Source of the DNA: Thermogemmatispora sp042408735 | Lineage (GTDB): Bacteria > Chloroflexota > Ktedonobacteria > Ktedonobacterales > Ktedonobacteraceae | Reading direction: 5' to 3' | DNA length: 64,000 nt | Assembly (NCBI RefSeq): GCF_042408735.1 | Contig: NZ_JBHOQV010000187.1 | Coordinates: 1-64,000, forward strand | In this document: piece by piece, positions 35,561 to 43,728 of the stretch | Position numbering within the stretch: position 1 is the stretch's first letter | Layout: each line of letters opens with the position of its first letter | Notes under the pieces: model-generated | The model's input: the letters and a program-made list of their open reading frames with translations, nothing else | Database searches by the model: none | What the model was told of the DNA's origin: nothing | Position numbers and translations under genes: made by a program

Positions 35561-36817
35561 ATGGATGAGGCTGTAGCTAAAGAGAAAAACTCTGCTGGTG
35601 GGTCCTATATCTGGTTCCACTATAAAACTCAGTTTGCGGCTCAAGGGCGCCTCCACGTCATTCAGGTTGAGGTACCGGTGCCGGTGGCTGCCAGCGCTGA
35701 GGAACGCGAACGCCTTCTGCAGGAGGCTCTGGCTGGCCTTGATCAGTTCAGCGCTCGCCTTGAGCAGCGCCTCAATCAGACGTCGACGCCGCGCAAGGCA
35801 AGCCCTGCCCCGGCTGGCTCTGACGATGAGGAGGGGCGCAGCCCTTCTGCGCGTCCAGGCCCGACTGGCTCGCGTGAACCGCCGGCAGAGCCACGCCTTC
35901 TCTCGCGCCCGGCCTCCGCTCCTGCTGCTTCAGCCGAAAGCCGGGTCTCGCCCTCCGCCTCGCAGCTCCGGCGCCGTATGGCCCCAGCCTTGCCCTCAAC
36001 GCCGGGCGTCTTCGGCAATCTCAACAGCGATCTTACTCTCCCCCAGTTTTTGCAGATTTTACGCGATAACTTTAATATCGACTCGAAGCAGGCCATGAAG
36101 CTGCTTGGAGTCAGAAGCCTCAGTAACATCAACCTGCGTGAGGCTCTTGATCAGCTCCGCCACCTCATCGCCCAGCGCAGTTCGACGACGGGCAGGGCGG
36201 AATCGAGCACAAGCGCAGCCGGCTCCTCCGCTCTTCCCGAGCAAGCCTATCCTGCCGTCTTCTCGCAGCGCGAGTGGAGCCAGGGGCGATCTCGTCAGGA
36301 ACTGGTCGTCGAAGAGGAGAGCGCAGGAGAAGGAGAAGAGCAGGCCGCCAGGGAGCATTTCGCATCTTCCCTTTCCACCCAGGACCGGCGCTACGATGAG
36401 GAAGACGATGATTACCAGGAAGAGCAAGACGATGCGGTAGAGGATGCGGACAATGAAGATTGGTATGAGGATGATGAGGAGGGAAGCCGTGGACAAGGCG
36501 AAGAGGAGGAAGAGGCTCATTCGGGAAAGACGGAGAGGCGGCAGCTTTCGCTGCAGGAGCGTGTGCATGCGCGTACCCTCCTGAACAAGCTCCGCGAGGT
36601 GCGGGGCAGCACGCCGGCGAGCCAGGGGAGGCTGACCGTCCTCTGGAACGTCATCGGAGAGCAGATCAGCGAAGATGAGCTACGCCAGTTGATAGGCCGC
36701 ATTTGGGGAGTCACGGCCCTTAAGCAGCTCAGTATTGATCAGGTAGAGGCTCTGATCTCCTGGGCCAAGCGAGACGACTTTGAGCGTGACGTGGCCGCGA
36801 TTCTGGCCCTCGATTGA
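35561..36817 (+). CDS. Hypothetical protein with acidic linker
   Basis: 418 residues, unknown family. An N-terminal beta-strand-like segment (about 12-45, YIWFHYKTQFAAQGRLHVIQVEVPVPV) is followed by a helix, a Pro/Ser/Ala-rich disordered region (about 80-160), a helical domain of about 60 residues (TLPQFLQILRDNFNIDSKQAMKLLGV), a very acidic linker (about 275-330, rich in EEDDD) and a C-terminal helical domain (about 335-418, LTVLWNVIGEQISEDELRQLIGRIWG). The two helical domains have different sequences but similar size. The ATG at 35561 has AGGCAGG upstream; an in-frame ATG at 35504 is less likely. It precedes rsmD by 28 bases and may be co-transcribed. Confidence 0.7.
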   Translation: MDEAVAKEKNSAGGSYIWFHYKTQFAAQGRLHVIQVEVPVPVAASAEERERLLQEALAGLDQFSARLEQRLNQTSTPRKASPAPAGSDDEEGRSPSARPGPTGSREPPAEPRLLSRPASAPAASAESRVSPSASQLRRRMAPALPSTPGVFGNLNSDLTLPQFLQILRDNFNIDSKQAMKLLGVRSLSNINLREALDQLRHLIAQRSSTTGRAESSTSAAGSSALPEQAYPAVFSQREWSQGRSRQELVVEEESAGEGEEQAAREHFASSLSTQDRRYDEEDDDYQEEQDDAVEDADNEDWYEDDEEGSRGQGEEEEEAHSGKTERRQLSLQERVHARTLLNKLREVRGSTPASQGRLTVLWNVIGEQISEDELRQLIGRIWGVTALKQLSIDQVEALISWAKRDDFERDVAAILALD

Positions 36818-36845
36818 GCGATCCTGATAGAGGAGAAAGAAGACC

Positions 36846-37493
36846 ATGCGCGTTGTTGCCGGGGAGGCCAAGGGGAGGCGTCTCAAATCTCCACGTACGC
36901 CTGGCACCCGTCCCATCATCGACCGTGTGAAGACGGCGCTCTTCGATATTCTGGCCACACGCATCGAAGGGGCCCGTTTTCTGGACCTGTTTGCCGGCAC
37001 CGGCAGTGTGGGCATTGAGGCGCTCAGTCGCGGTGCGGCCTTTGCCACCTTCATCGAGATCGATCCACGTGTCCTCAGGGTGCTGCGCGAGAATCTCCAG
37101 TTGACCGGGCTGCAGGCGCGAGCTCAGACGCTGCGCGCCGACGCCTTCAAGTGGTTAGCGGCCCAACAAGAGGCTGGGCCAGCCGAAGGGAGCGCTTCGA
37201 CCCTCTCGCCGCTGCACGTGACCGCTTATGATATCATTTATGTAGCCCCGCCGCAGTATCATCAGCTCGCGGCTCGGGCCTTGGCCCTGCTCGACCGCTC
37301 GCCGCTGCTGAGCGAGGACGGCCTCGTCATCGTCCAGATCCACCCGCTCGAGCGAGATGAGCTGCTCGCGGTGCCCCTGACGCGCTTGATCCTCGACGAC
37401 GAACGGCGCTACGGCAGCACTCTGCTGCTTTTCTACGCCGTCAAAGTCAAGAAGGAGTATCCTGGCTATGACAATCAAGCTGGAGAAGCCTGA
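36846..37493 (+). CDS. rsmD: 16S rRNA (guanine966-N2)-methyltransferase RsmD
   Basis: 215 residues. It methylates G966 of 16S rRNA with S-adenosylmethionine. It begins MRVVAGEAKGRRLKSPRTPGTRPIIDRVKTA-like, and motif I is FLDLFAGTGSVGIEALSRGA. The catalytic motif IV, normally DPPY/F, reads VAPPQYH here, so the aspartate is replaced by alanine. GGAGAAAGAAGACC precedes the ATG. Its end overlaps the VOC gene by 26 bases. Confidence 0.85.
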   Translation: MRVVAGEAKGRRLKSPRTPGTRPIIDRVKTALFDILATRIEGARFLDLFAGTGSVGIEALSRGAAFATFIEIDPRVLRVLRENLQLTGLQARAQTLRADAFKWLAAQQEAGPAEGSASTLSPLHVTAYDIIYVAPPQYHQLAARALALLDRSPLLSEDGLVIVQIHPLERDELLAVPLTRLILDDERRYGSTLLLFYAVKVKKEYPGYDNQAGEA

Positions 37494-37854
37494 CTATATT
37501 GTGGTCTACGTCAGCGATATGGAGCGCTCGACGGCCTTCTATCGCGATGTCCTTGGCCTTCCTCTGCGCTTCAGCTCGCCGGGCTGGACGGAATTTGAGA
37601 CCGGCTCGGTGCGCCTGGCCCTCCATCGTGCCGGCGGCCAGGGACAGGCCCAGTTCTATCCCGGGCGACCGCCAGCGGGCGTAGCCCATCTGGCCTTTGT
37701 GGTCCCCGACATCCAGGCGGCCTACGAAGAGCTAAAGGCCCGTGGAGCGACCTTCTCCCAGCCGCCAGAGAAGCAGGTCACCGGCAACCTGATCGCCGTC
37801 CTGCATGATCCCGATGGCCTGGGCATCACCCTGCAGCAGCGTCTGACAGGCTAA
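37468..37854 (+). CDS. VOC (glyoxalase-like) family protein
   Basis: 128 residues forming one vicinal-oxygen-chelate module: two beta-alpha-beta-beta-beta repeats, YIVVYVSDMERSTAFYRDVLGLPLRF and GVAHLAFVVPDIQAAYEELKARGATF, ending HDPDGLGITLQQ. The residues suited to metal binding are His in VAHL and Glu/Gln near the end. The start lies inside the rsmD end (26-base overlap), so the two are co-translated. The substrate is unknown. Confidence 0.85.
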   Translation: MTIKLEKPDYIVVYVSDMERSTAFYRDVLGLPLRFSSPGWTEFETGSVRLALHRAGGQGQAQFYPGRPPAGVAHLAFVVPDIQAAYEELKARGATFSQPPEKQVTGNLIAVLHDPDGLGITLQQRLTG

Positions 37855-37931
37855 GAGGCCGGCAGAGTCGTCCGGAAGGGAAGAAGAGTCAGCCGCTGAC
37901 GTGGAGCGGAGGTAGTAAAGGAGTGCACACT

Positions 37932-38426
37932 ATGACCACCGGTGGACCCGCAAGAGGACGCTTCGCTTTTCTCGATGCGGGCGAAGCGGCTCGCCGCCTG
38001 GGCATCGATCGTCTTACGCTGGACCAGTGGGTCCAACAGGGACGGATTCGGGCCTATAAAGGGGTGGGGCGCGACTACTTTTTCAAGACCGCCGATGTCG
38101 AGGCCCTCTATAAAGAGCTGCATCCCGAGCCTGAACTGGCGCAGGCCATCGCCGCCGATGAGCAAGAGAGCGCAGCAGCAGCCAGCGGGGCCCAGCCGCT
38201 CCAGTTCGTACCGCGGCGCAAGCAGCAGGACCCGGCCATGCGCGTCTATCTGCGCCTCCAGGCCGATACCAAGTGGTATGACGTTTCTGAGGAGGACATC
38301 CGCGCCTGGTTCATGCAGCTGGCCCCCGAGGGCTATGAGCGCAATCGACGCAACGCCTTACAGGCTATTCAGAAGCTGCAATACCTGGTCAATCTCATCG
38401 ATGAGGCACAGAAGCGCAGGCCCTGA
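37932..38426 (+). CDS. MerR/excisionase-type HTH protein
   Basis: 164 residues. The N-terminal winged helix (about 13-65) reads FLDAGEAARRLGIDRLTLDQWVQQGRIRAYKGVGRDYFFKTADVEALYKEL, the HTH_17 (excisionase/MerR-like) pattern. After an Ala/Ser-rich linker a second conserved block (about 105-160) has MRVYLRLQADTKWYDVSEEDIRAWFMQL. AAAGGAG lies eight bases before the ATG at 37932. Given a chromosomal context with enzymes it is more likely a regulator than a phage excisionase; no target is known. Confidence 0.7.
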   Translation: MTTGGPARGRFAFLDAGEAARRLGIDRLTLDQWVQQGRIRAYKGVGRDYFFKTADVEALYKELHPEPELAQAIAADEQESAAAASGAQPLQFVPRRKQQDPAMRVYLRLQADTKWYDVSEEDIRAWFMQLAPEGYERNRRNALQAIQKLQYLVNLIDEAQKRRP

Positions 38427-38606
38427 CTCCCTGAAGCGCTCAGCCTGAGCGCCGGCGGACCCAGGCTAAGGGCTATCCGTGGGGACAGGTCAACATTCAA
38501 CCGCCGATCAGGTGAGGCAGGAGCGCGATGCTTTCCCCATCAGCGCCGGCCAGGAAGCTCCAGGACGGCCTTACGGACCTGGGCCGCGTCTTCCGCCTGG
38601 GGTCTC

Positions 38607-38638
38607 CTGGCCGGCTGGCCGGCTGACTGACTGACTGA
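38607..38638. repeat. Tetranucleotide-phased tract (CYGR)8
   Basis: Eight tetrads in phase: CTGG CCGG CTGG CCGG CTGA, then CTGA CTGA CTGA. It lies in the 231-base spacer between convergent genes. Confidence 0.65.
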
Positions 38639-38657
38639 TAGTGGAGAAGCCTTCAGA

Positions 38658-39620
38658 CTAGCGAGCTGCTAGCAAAGCGGGTAGCTCAGCTACCTCGCCG
38701 ACAATCAGATCGGCGCCGCGCTCGCGATAAAGAGTTACCTCATCGGGAAAAACGCGCATCACCGCTAGAAAGTCAGGCTCGCCGGGGGCCTGAGTGCGGC
38801 GATAATTCAGGACCAGATCGAGATCGTCAGCCGTATCGCCCACGTAGAGACCGCCGCCTGACTCCACAGCCGTGATAGCCAGGCGCAGCGCCTGGGGATC
38901 GGGCTTGAGGCAATCGTCGCCGCTAATAACCACGTCCCACCATGCGCCGCCGCAGTGAGCGGCCAGGCGCTCCAGAGCACTATCGACCTCGGGGCCGATG
39001 CGGCCCGTGATCAGGCCCAGTTTACGCAGGCCGGCATCGTGCAGGCGCATCGGCAGGTCTGGCGGCAGCAGCAACGTCTCGCGATGCACAAAGCCTGGCC
39101 AGTCAGGCAGGAAGCGCGGCTCCCGTCCGAAGCGTCGGCGATACTCAGCCGCGCCCCAATAGTATTCATGGCACAGCTCGCCCACCAGCTCGTAGTCGGG
39201 CAAAGCGCTGGCCGGAATCACCGAGCGCACCCACTCCAGGCCGCCATGCCCTTCCAGCATTGCCGCCCGCGCCAGCTCCATCCACTCGCGATTGCTGCGC
39301 TGCGCCAGCGGAGTACCGCGCCACTCGCGCAACTTTGCCGTATAGAGACCGGCCAGCAAGTAGCACATGTGCCAGTCATCATTGAAGCCTCCCGCCTGCT
39401 TAAAGAATTTCACATCATCCAGCGTCAGCAAGGGGCGGCCCTCGGAGCGGCCCCAATCCAGGCCGTGGAGCGTCCCGACGACATACTCCGCCACAGCAAT
39501 ATCGGTAGCGCGAAACGACTCGCTTGTCTTAATAAGAACGCCATCGACATCGAAGAAGAGCGTATCGCAAGGAGCAGGCCAGCGCAAACCTTCACGTTTC
39601 CAGGGAAGAGAAGATTCCAT
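38658..39620 (-). CDS. HAD-superfamily hydrolase
   Basis: 320 residues. Motif I is LFFDVDGVLIKTS with the nucleophile Asp and the acid-base Asp. Motif III has lysine in DCLKPDPQALRLA and motif IV is YVGDTADDLDLVL. Between motifs I and III lies a long cap insertion of about 170 residues (WGAAEYRRRFGREPRF and similar). It is probably a phosphatase acting on a small molecule, but the substrate is not apparent. Confidence 0.83.
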   Translation of the reverse strand: MESSLPWKREGLRWPAPCDTLFFDVDGVLIKTSESFRATDIAVAEYVVGTLHGLDWGRSEGRPLLTLDDVKFFKQAGGFNDDWHMCYLLAGLYTAKLREWRGTPLAQRSNREWMELARAAMLEGHGGLEWVRSVIPASALPDYELVGELCHEYYWGAAEYRRRFGREPRFLPDWPGFVHRETLLLPPDLPMRLHDAGLRKLGLITGRIGPEVDSALERLAAHCGGAWWDVVISGDDCLKPDPQALRLAITAVESGGGLYVGDTADDLDLVLNYRRTQAPGEPDFLAVMRVFPDEVTLYRERGADLIVGEVAELPALLAAR

Positions 39621-39692
39621 AAGAATAAAGGTGATCCTTTCTTTCAGAATGGTATCAATTTATTAAAAGAACCGGGACCAAGAGAGCGCGCG

Positions 39693-39716
39693 GGGCCTGG
39701 TCTAGCTGCCAGGCCC
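39693..39716 (-). terminator. Hairpin downstream of the kinase-like gene
   Basis: GGGCCTGG (39693-39700) pairs exactly with CCAGGCCC (39709-39716), eight bases either side of an eight-base loop. It lies just after the minus-strand kinase-like gene. No T-run follows. Confidence 0.35.
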
Positions 39717-39744
39717 TCCGCTGGGCGAGCCAGCGCCGATCAGA

Positions 39745-40260
39745 TCAGGGATCGATCTCAACCGTCGCCTCCAGATCATCCTCATTGAGCACATAGACGC
39801 GGTCCCATTGCTCGCCTGGGATCTCCTGCAGAGCCTTTTGCAAGAGGCGAGCATGGTATTCGATGACCTGGGGGCCAACCTGGCGCTCGCGCTGGCGGTC
39901 GCGCTCAAGGCAGGTAGCTGGCGAGACGTTGAAGACCACCAGGCATTTCAGGTAGCCAAAATGAAAGGCCAGCTCCCAGAGCCGCCGGCGCGCCTCGGCG
40001 TGGAGGGCCGTACTATCGGCAACCGTGAAGCGCCCAAGCCAGAGGCGCTTCCTGATTATATAGTGGAAAACGTCGAATGTATCACGATTGACCTGCTGGT
40101 TGGTTGGATCGTCGCAGATCAAGGCCCGGCAGTAGTCCGAGGAGACCACCATCGTTGGTACCGCACTGAAGTAGCGGCTGGCAAAGGTACTCTTGCCGGA
40201 GCCAGCAGGCCCGCAGAGGACCATTAGCGTGCGATGGGGAAGCTTCATGGAAACAGGCAT
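39745..40260 (-). CDS. P-loop kinase-like ATPase (polynucleotide-kinase-like)
   Basis: 171 residues, a compact P-loop fold. Walker A is VLCGPAGSGKSTFA, followed by VVSSDYCRALICDD (a phosphate-acceptor Asp/Arg motif) and VADSTALHAEARRRL, characteristic of the AAA_33 / T4 polynucleotide-kinase-like small kinases. It probably phosphorylates a nucleotide or other small molecule. The ATG at 40260 is preceded by GGAAAGGAG; a start at 40323 is less likely. It is divergent from alaS. Confidence 0.78.
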   Translation of the reverse strand: MPVSMKLPHRTLMVLCGPAGSGKSTFASRYFSAVPTMVVSSDYCRALICDDPTNQQVNRDTFDVFHYIIRKRLWLGRFTVADSTALHAEARRRLWELAFHFGYLKCLVVFNVSPATCLERDRQRERQVGPQVIEYHARLLQKALQEIPGEQWDRVYVLNEDDLEATVEIDP

Positions 40261-40284
40261 GCACCTCGCTCCTTTCCACAGGCA

Positions 40285-40313
40285 TTGCGATAGGTCCCTG
40301 GCTTTGATATAAT
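40285..40313 (+). promoter_or_regulatory. alaS promoter with long leader
   Basis: TTGCGA (40285-40290), 17-base spacer, TATAAT (40308-40313). Predicted start near 40320, so the alaS leader is about 290 bases, enough for a regulatory RNA. I could not match a T-box consensus in it. Confidence 0.65.
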
Positions 40314-40607
40314 GCCCGTGCACAAATGGCTCTAGTATTACCTATGCCCGATCTGGCGGGACGCGGCATCGTGCTGGGGAGGACAGGACGCTGGTTCTCT
40401 TATCCACACCGGATCTCATCTACTTATAGCGATCTGGATCGACAAAGCGGCGCACTTGAGCGTGCCAACTCAGGGCCAATCAGGATAAAGAAAGAAAGAC
40501 AAGCGCTGTGCCAACCAGATCTTCTGTTTTGGATTGGTACCACATAAACCGTCCTGCTCAGGTGCCGCGGGTGAGCCCGGCCCGATTGTACTAGTGAGGA
40601 GGCAGCT

Positions 40608-43250
40608 GTGTCTGTAAAAGTGCAGCCTACCACTGCTGAAATTCGACAACGCTTCCTGGACTTCTTCGTCCAGAAGGGCCATTACCCCATGCCCAGCTCG
40701 TCGCTCATCCCGCGCGACGACCCGACGGTCCTGCTGACCACCGCCGGTATGCAGCAGATGATTCCCTTCTTCTTGGGGCGCGAGACACCTCCCGCCACGC
40801 GGCTCACCTCGGTGCAGAAGTGCTTCCGCACGACGGATATTGATCAAGTGGGCAATGAGCGCACGCTGACCTTCTTCGAGATGCTGGGCAATTTCTCGGT
40901 GGGGGACTACTTCAAGCGCGAGGCCATCGCCTACGCCTGGGAGTTTCTGACCCAGGTCGTGAAGCTTCCTCCCGAGCGTCTCCATCCAACGGTCCATCCC
41001 GATGATGATGAGGCGCCGCGCTACTGGACGGAGATCACCGGCATTCCCGACGGGGCCATTGTGCGCCTGGAAGATAACTGGTGGGGACCTCCAGGGGCCG
41101 CCGGCCCCTGCGGACCGGATTCCGAGATCTACTACGATCGCGGCCCCGAACACGGCTGCGGCAAGCCTGACTGCAAGCCCGGCTGCAATTGCGAACGCTT
41201 CCTCGAGATCTGGAATCTGGTCTTTATGCAGTTCTATCAGGATCTCGACGGCAGGCGCACGCCGCTGCCGCGCAAGAACATCGATACGGGTATGGGTTTG
41301 GAGCGCCTGGCGATGGTGCTCCAGGGCAAGCAGTCCGTCTTTGAGACGGATGTCTTCCGCGCCATTATTGACCACTTCGCCGCTCTGGCCGGCGTAACTT
41401 ATGGTCGCGAGGCGCGCACCGATACTTCTCTGCGCGTGATCGCCGATCATGGGCGCGCCCTGGTCTTTCTGGCCGCCGATGGCGTGCTGCCCAGCAATGA
41501 AGGTCGCGGCTATATCTTCCGCCGCATCCTGCGCCGTGCCGTGCGTCACGGTCGCCTGCTTGGACTGGAGAAGCCCTTCCTGGCCGAAGCCGCCGATACG
41601 GTCATCGAGCTGATGGGCGGCCACTACAGTGAGCTGCGTCAGCATCGCGAGCGTATCCTGGCTCTGCTCAGCCTGGAGGAGAAGAAGTTTAATCAAACCC
41701 TCTCTACCGGCTTGCAGCTCCTGACCGAACTGCTGGCCGGGCTAAAGGAGAGCGGGGCGACGGTTATTCCCGGCGTCGAAGCCTTCAAGCTCTACGATTC
41801 TCACGGCTTCCCTCTGGAACTGACGCAAGAGATTGCGGCAGAGCAGGGCTTCACGGTCGATGTGGCGGGTTTCCAGGAAGCCATGCGGCAGCAGCAGGAG
41901 CGCAGCCGCGCCGCCAGCCCCTTTGCCCAGGCGCGCAATGACCAGCAGCTCGCCGAGATCGCCGGGCGCCTGCCGCCGACCACCTTCCTCGGCTACGAAG
42001 GCACAAGCGCCACCGGCAGCGTGGTGGCCCTGCTCGTCGATGGCAAAGAGGTCGAGAGCGTCAGCGCCCCCCAGGAAGCGCTGGTGATTCTGGATCGCAC
42101 CCCCTTCTACGCTGAGAGCGGCGGTCAGATCGGAGATCGTGGCCTGCTCAAAGGGGAGGTAGGCACCTTTATCGTCGAGGACACGCAGCGTCCCGTCAAG
42201 GGCCTGATCGTCCACTATGGCCGAGTGACCGAGGGCTATCTGCACCTCGGTGAGACCGTCCAGGCCGAGGTCGACGCCCAGCGCCGCGAAGACACCATGC
42301 GCAACCACAGCGCCACCCATTTGCTGCATAAAGCCCTGCGAGATCTGCTGGGTCCCCAGGTTGAGCAGCGTGGCTCGCTGGTGGAGCCTGAGCGCCTGCG
42401 CTTCGACTTTGCCTCACCGCGGCCGCTCACCAGCGAGGACCTGGCTCGTCTCGATGAGCTGGTCAATAGCTGGATCCGCGCCGACTACCCCGTAATCACA
42501 GAGATCATGCCACTGGAGGAGGCCCTTAAGACGGGTGCGATGGCCCTCTTTGGAGAGAAGTACGACGAGCAGGTCCGTGTGGTCTCGATGGGCAGCAGCA
42601 AGGAGCTGTGCGGAGGGACCCACTGTCGCGCCACCGGACAGATCGGCATCTACGTCACAACGCAGGAGACGAGCATCGCCTCCGGCATTCGCCGCATCGA
42701 GGCCCTCACCGGACGTGGTGCCGAACAGTATCTGCGCGGGCGTAAAACGCTGGTAGAAACGCTGGCGAGCCGCTTGCAGACCCAGCCGGACCACCTGATC
42801 GAGCGCGTCGATCAGCTGCGCGATGAGCTGGCTGCCCTGCGTCGCCAGCTCACCCAGTATCAGCGCGACGAGGCTAAGCGCCAGGCGACTACCCTGGCGG
42901 GGCAGGCCCGCGACGTGCGGGACGTAGCAGTCGTGGCCGCCAGCGTCACGGCTCCCGATGACCGGGTACTGCGTGAGATAGCCGAGATGACGCGCAACAA
43001 GCTGGGTCGCCCGGGAGTGGTAGCGCTCGCTGCCGTCTACGACGAGCGCGTCAGTGTCCAGGTCCTGGTAACTCCTGAGCTGGTCCAGCGTGGCCTGCAC
43101 GCTGGCAAGCTTGCTGCTGCTGTCGGTCAGCACCTTGGCGGCAAAGGTGGCGGACGGCCAGAATATGCCCAGGGGGGTGGGCGCAACAAAGAGGCTCTCA
43201 GCACCGCTCTGGCTCTGGTGCCTTCGCTGGTAGAGCAGGCCCTCAGCTAA
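40608..43250 (+). CDS. alaS: Alanyl-tRNA synthetase
   Basis: 880 residues, full length. Order of parts: catalytic core (MPSSSLIPRDDPTVLLTTAGM, FRTTDIDQVGNERTLTFFEMLGNFS), tRNA recognition, editing domain with zinc ligands HSATH (in NHSATHLLHKAL) and GTHCRATGQIG, a coiled-coil and a C-terminal DHHA1/C-Ala domain ending GGKGGGRPEYAQGGG. GAGGAGG (40596-40602) sets the GTG start. The core also contains a cysteine-rich insert HGCGKPDCKPGCNCERF, common in alaS. Confidence 0.96.
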   Translation: MSVKVQPTTAEIRQRFLDFFVQKGHYPMPSSSLIPRDDPTVLLTTAGMQQMIPFFLGRETPPATRLTSVQKCFRTTDIDQVGNERTLTFFEMLGNFSVGDYFKREAIAYAWEFLTQVVKLPPERLHPTVHPDDDEAPRYWTEITGIPDGAIVRLEDNWWGPPGAAGPCGPDSEIYYDRGPEHGCGKPDCKPGCNCERFLEIWNLVFMQFYQDLDGRRTPLPRKNIDTGMGLERLAMVLQGKQSVFETDVFRAIIDHFAALAGVTYGREARTDTSLRVIADHGRALVFLAADGVLPSNEGRGYIFRRILRRAVRHGRLLGLEKPFLAEAADTVIELMGGHYSELRQHRERILALLSLEEKKFNQTLSTGLQLLTELLAGLKESGATVIPGVEAFKLYDSHGFPLELTQEIAAEQGFTVDVAGFQEAMRQQQERSRAASPFAQARNDQQLAEIAGRLPPTTFLGYEGTSATGSVVALLVDGKEVESVSAPQEALVILDRTPFYAESGGQIGDRGLLKGEVGTFIVEDTQRPVKGLIVHYGRVTEGYLHLGETVQAEVDAQRREDTMRNHSATHLLHKALRDLLGPQVEQRGSLVEPERLRFDFASPRPLTSEDLARLDELVNSWIRADYPVITEIMPLEEALKTGAMALFGEKYDEQVRVVSMGSSKELCGGTHCRATGQIGIYVTTQETSIASGIRRIEALTGRGAEQYLRGRKTLVETLASRLQTQPDHLIERVDQLRDELAALRRQLTQYQRDEAKRQATTLAGQARDVRDVAVVAASVTAPDDRVLREIAEMTRNKLGRPGVVALAAVYDERVSVQVLVTPELVQRGLHAGKLAAAVGQHLGGKGGGRPEYAQGGGRNKEALSTALALVPSLVEQALS

Positions 43251-43605
43251 GAAAGGCCAGACCATGCATGGCATGCATGGCCCACTCTGGGGACCTGCTT
43301 CAGAGCTGGCGTCACAGCAGAGGAGAAGCTGACAGGCGGGCTGGCACGAGGCAGCGAGCTGGAAGGGACGATGGGCCCCTCTCAGGGCCAGGTCAGGCGC
43401 GAGGCAAGAAGGCAGGAACGCCGCCGCACAAGTGCCAGGCACTGGGCCGGCTCTGCCTGTCAGCGGTAGCTGCCTCGCGGTCAGGAAGACAAAGCCAGAA
43501 GAAGCGCCGAGCATGGCGGGACGAGCAGTGGAATGGGAGGGCGGACGCCAACCAGACCAGGTGCAAGGAGGCTGGCAGAGGTGGGAGTGGCGAAGAGGCT
43601 GCCCC
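43251..43605. other. Spacer after alaS, no gene seen
   Basis: A gap with no convincing gene. It begins with a short 4-bp-phased duplication (CATGCATGGCATGCATGG, 43263-43280). The promoter for the next gene follows. Confidence 0.4.
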
Positions 43606-43634
43606 TTGTTGTCCAGCAGGCATTGTGTTATAAC
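43606..43634 (+). promoter_or_regulatory. Promoter of the FtsA-like gene
   Basis: TTGTTG (43606-43611), 17-base spacer, TATAAC (43629-43634). Transcription would start near 43641, giving a leader of about 88 bases. Confidence 0.6.
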
Positions 43635-43728
43635 GTACGTGTAGTGCTCGTGTTCACCTATTAAAGCCTGGACCGAAAGGCGGCATGTTCTCTGTGGCAT
43701 GCATCAACAGGGGATGTTGTGAGTTCTG

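Noticed and set aside
40531..40600. T-box riboswitch before alaS
   Set aside because: GGTACCACATAAACCGTCC looks at first like a T-box end, but the consensus TGGNACCGCG is not met and no specifier loop could be recognised.
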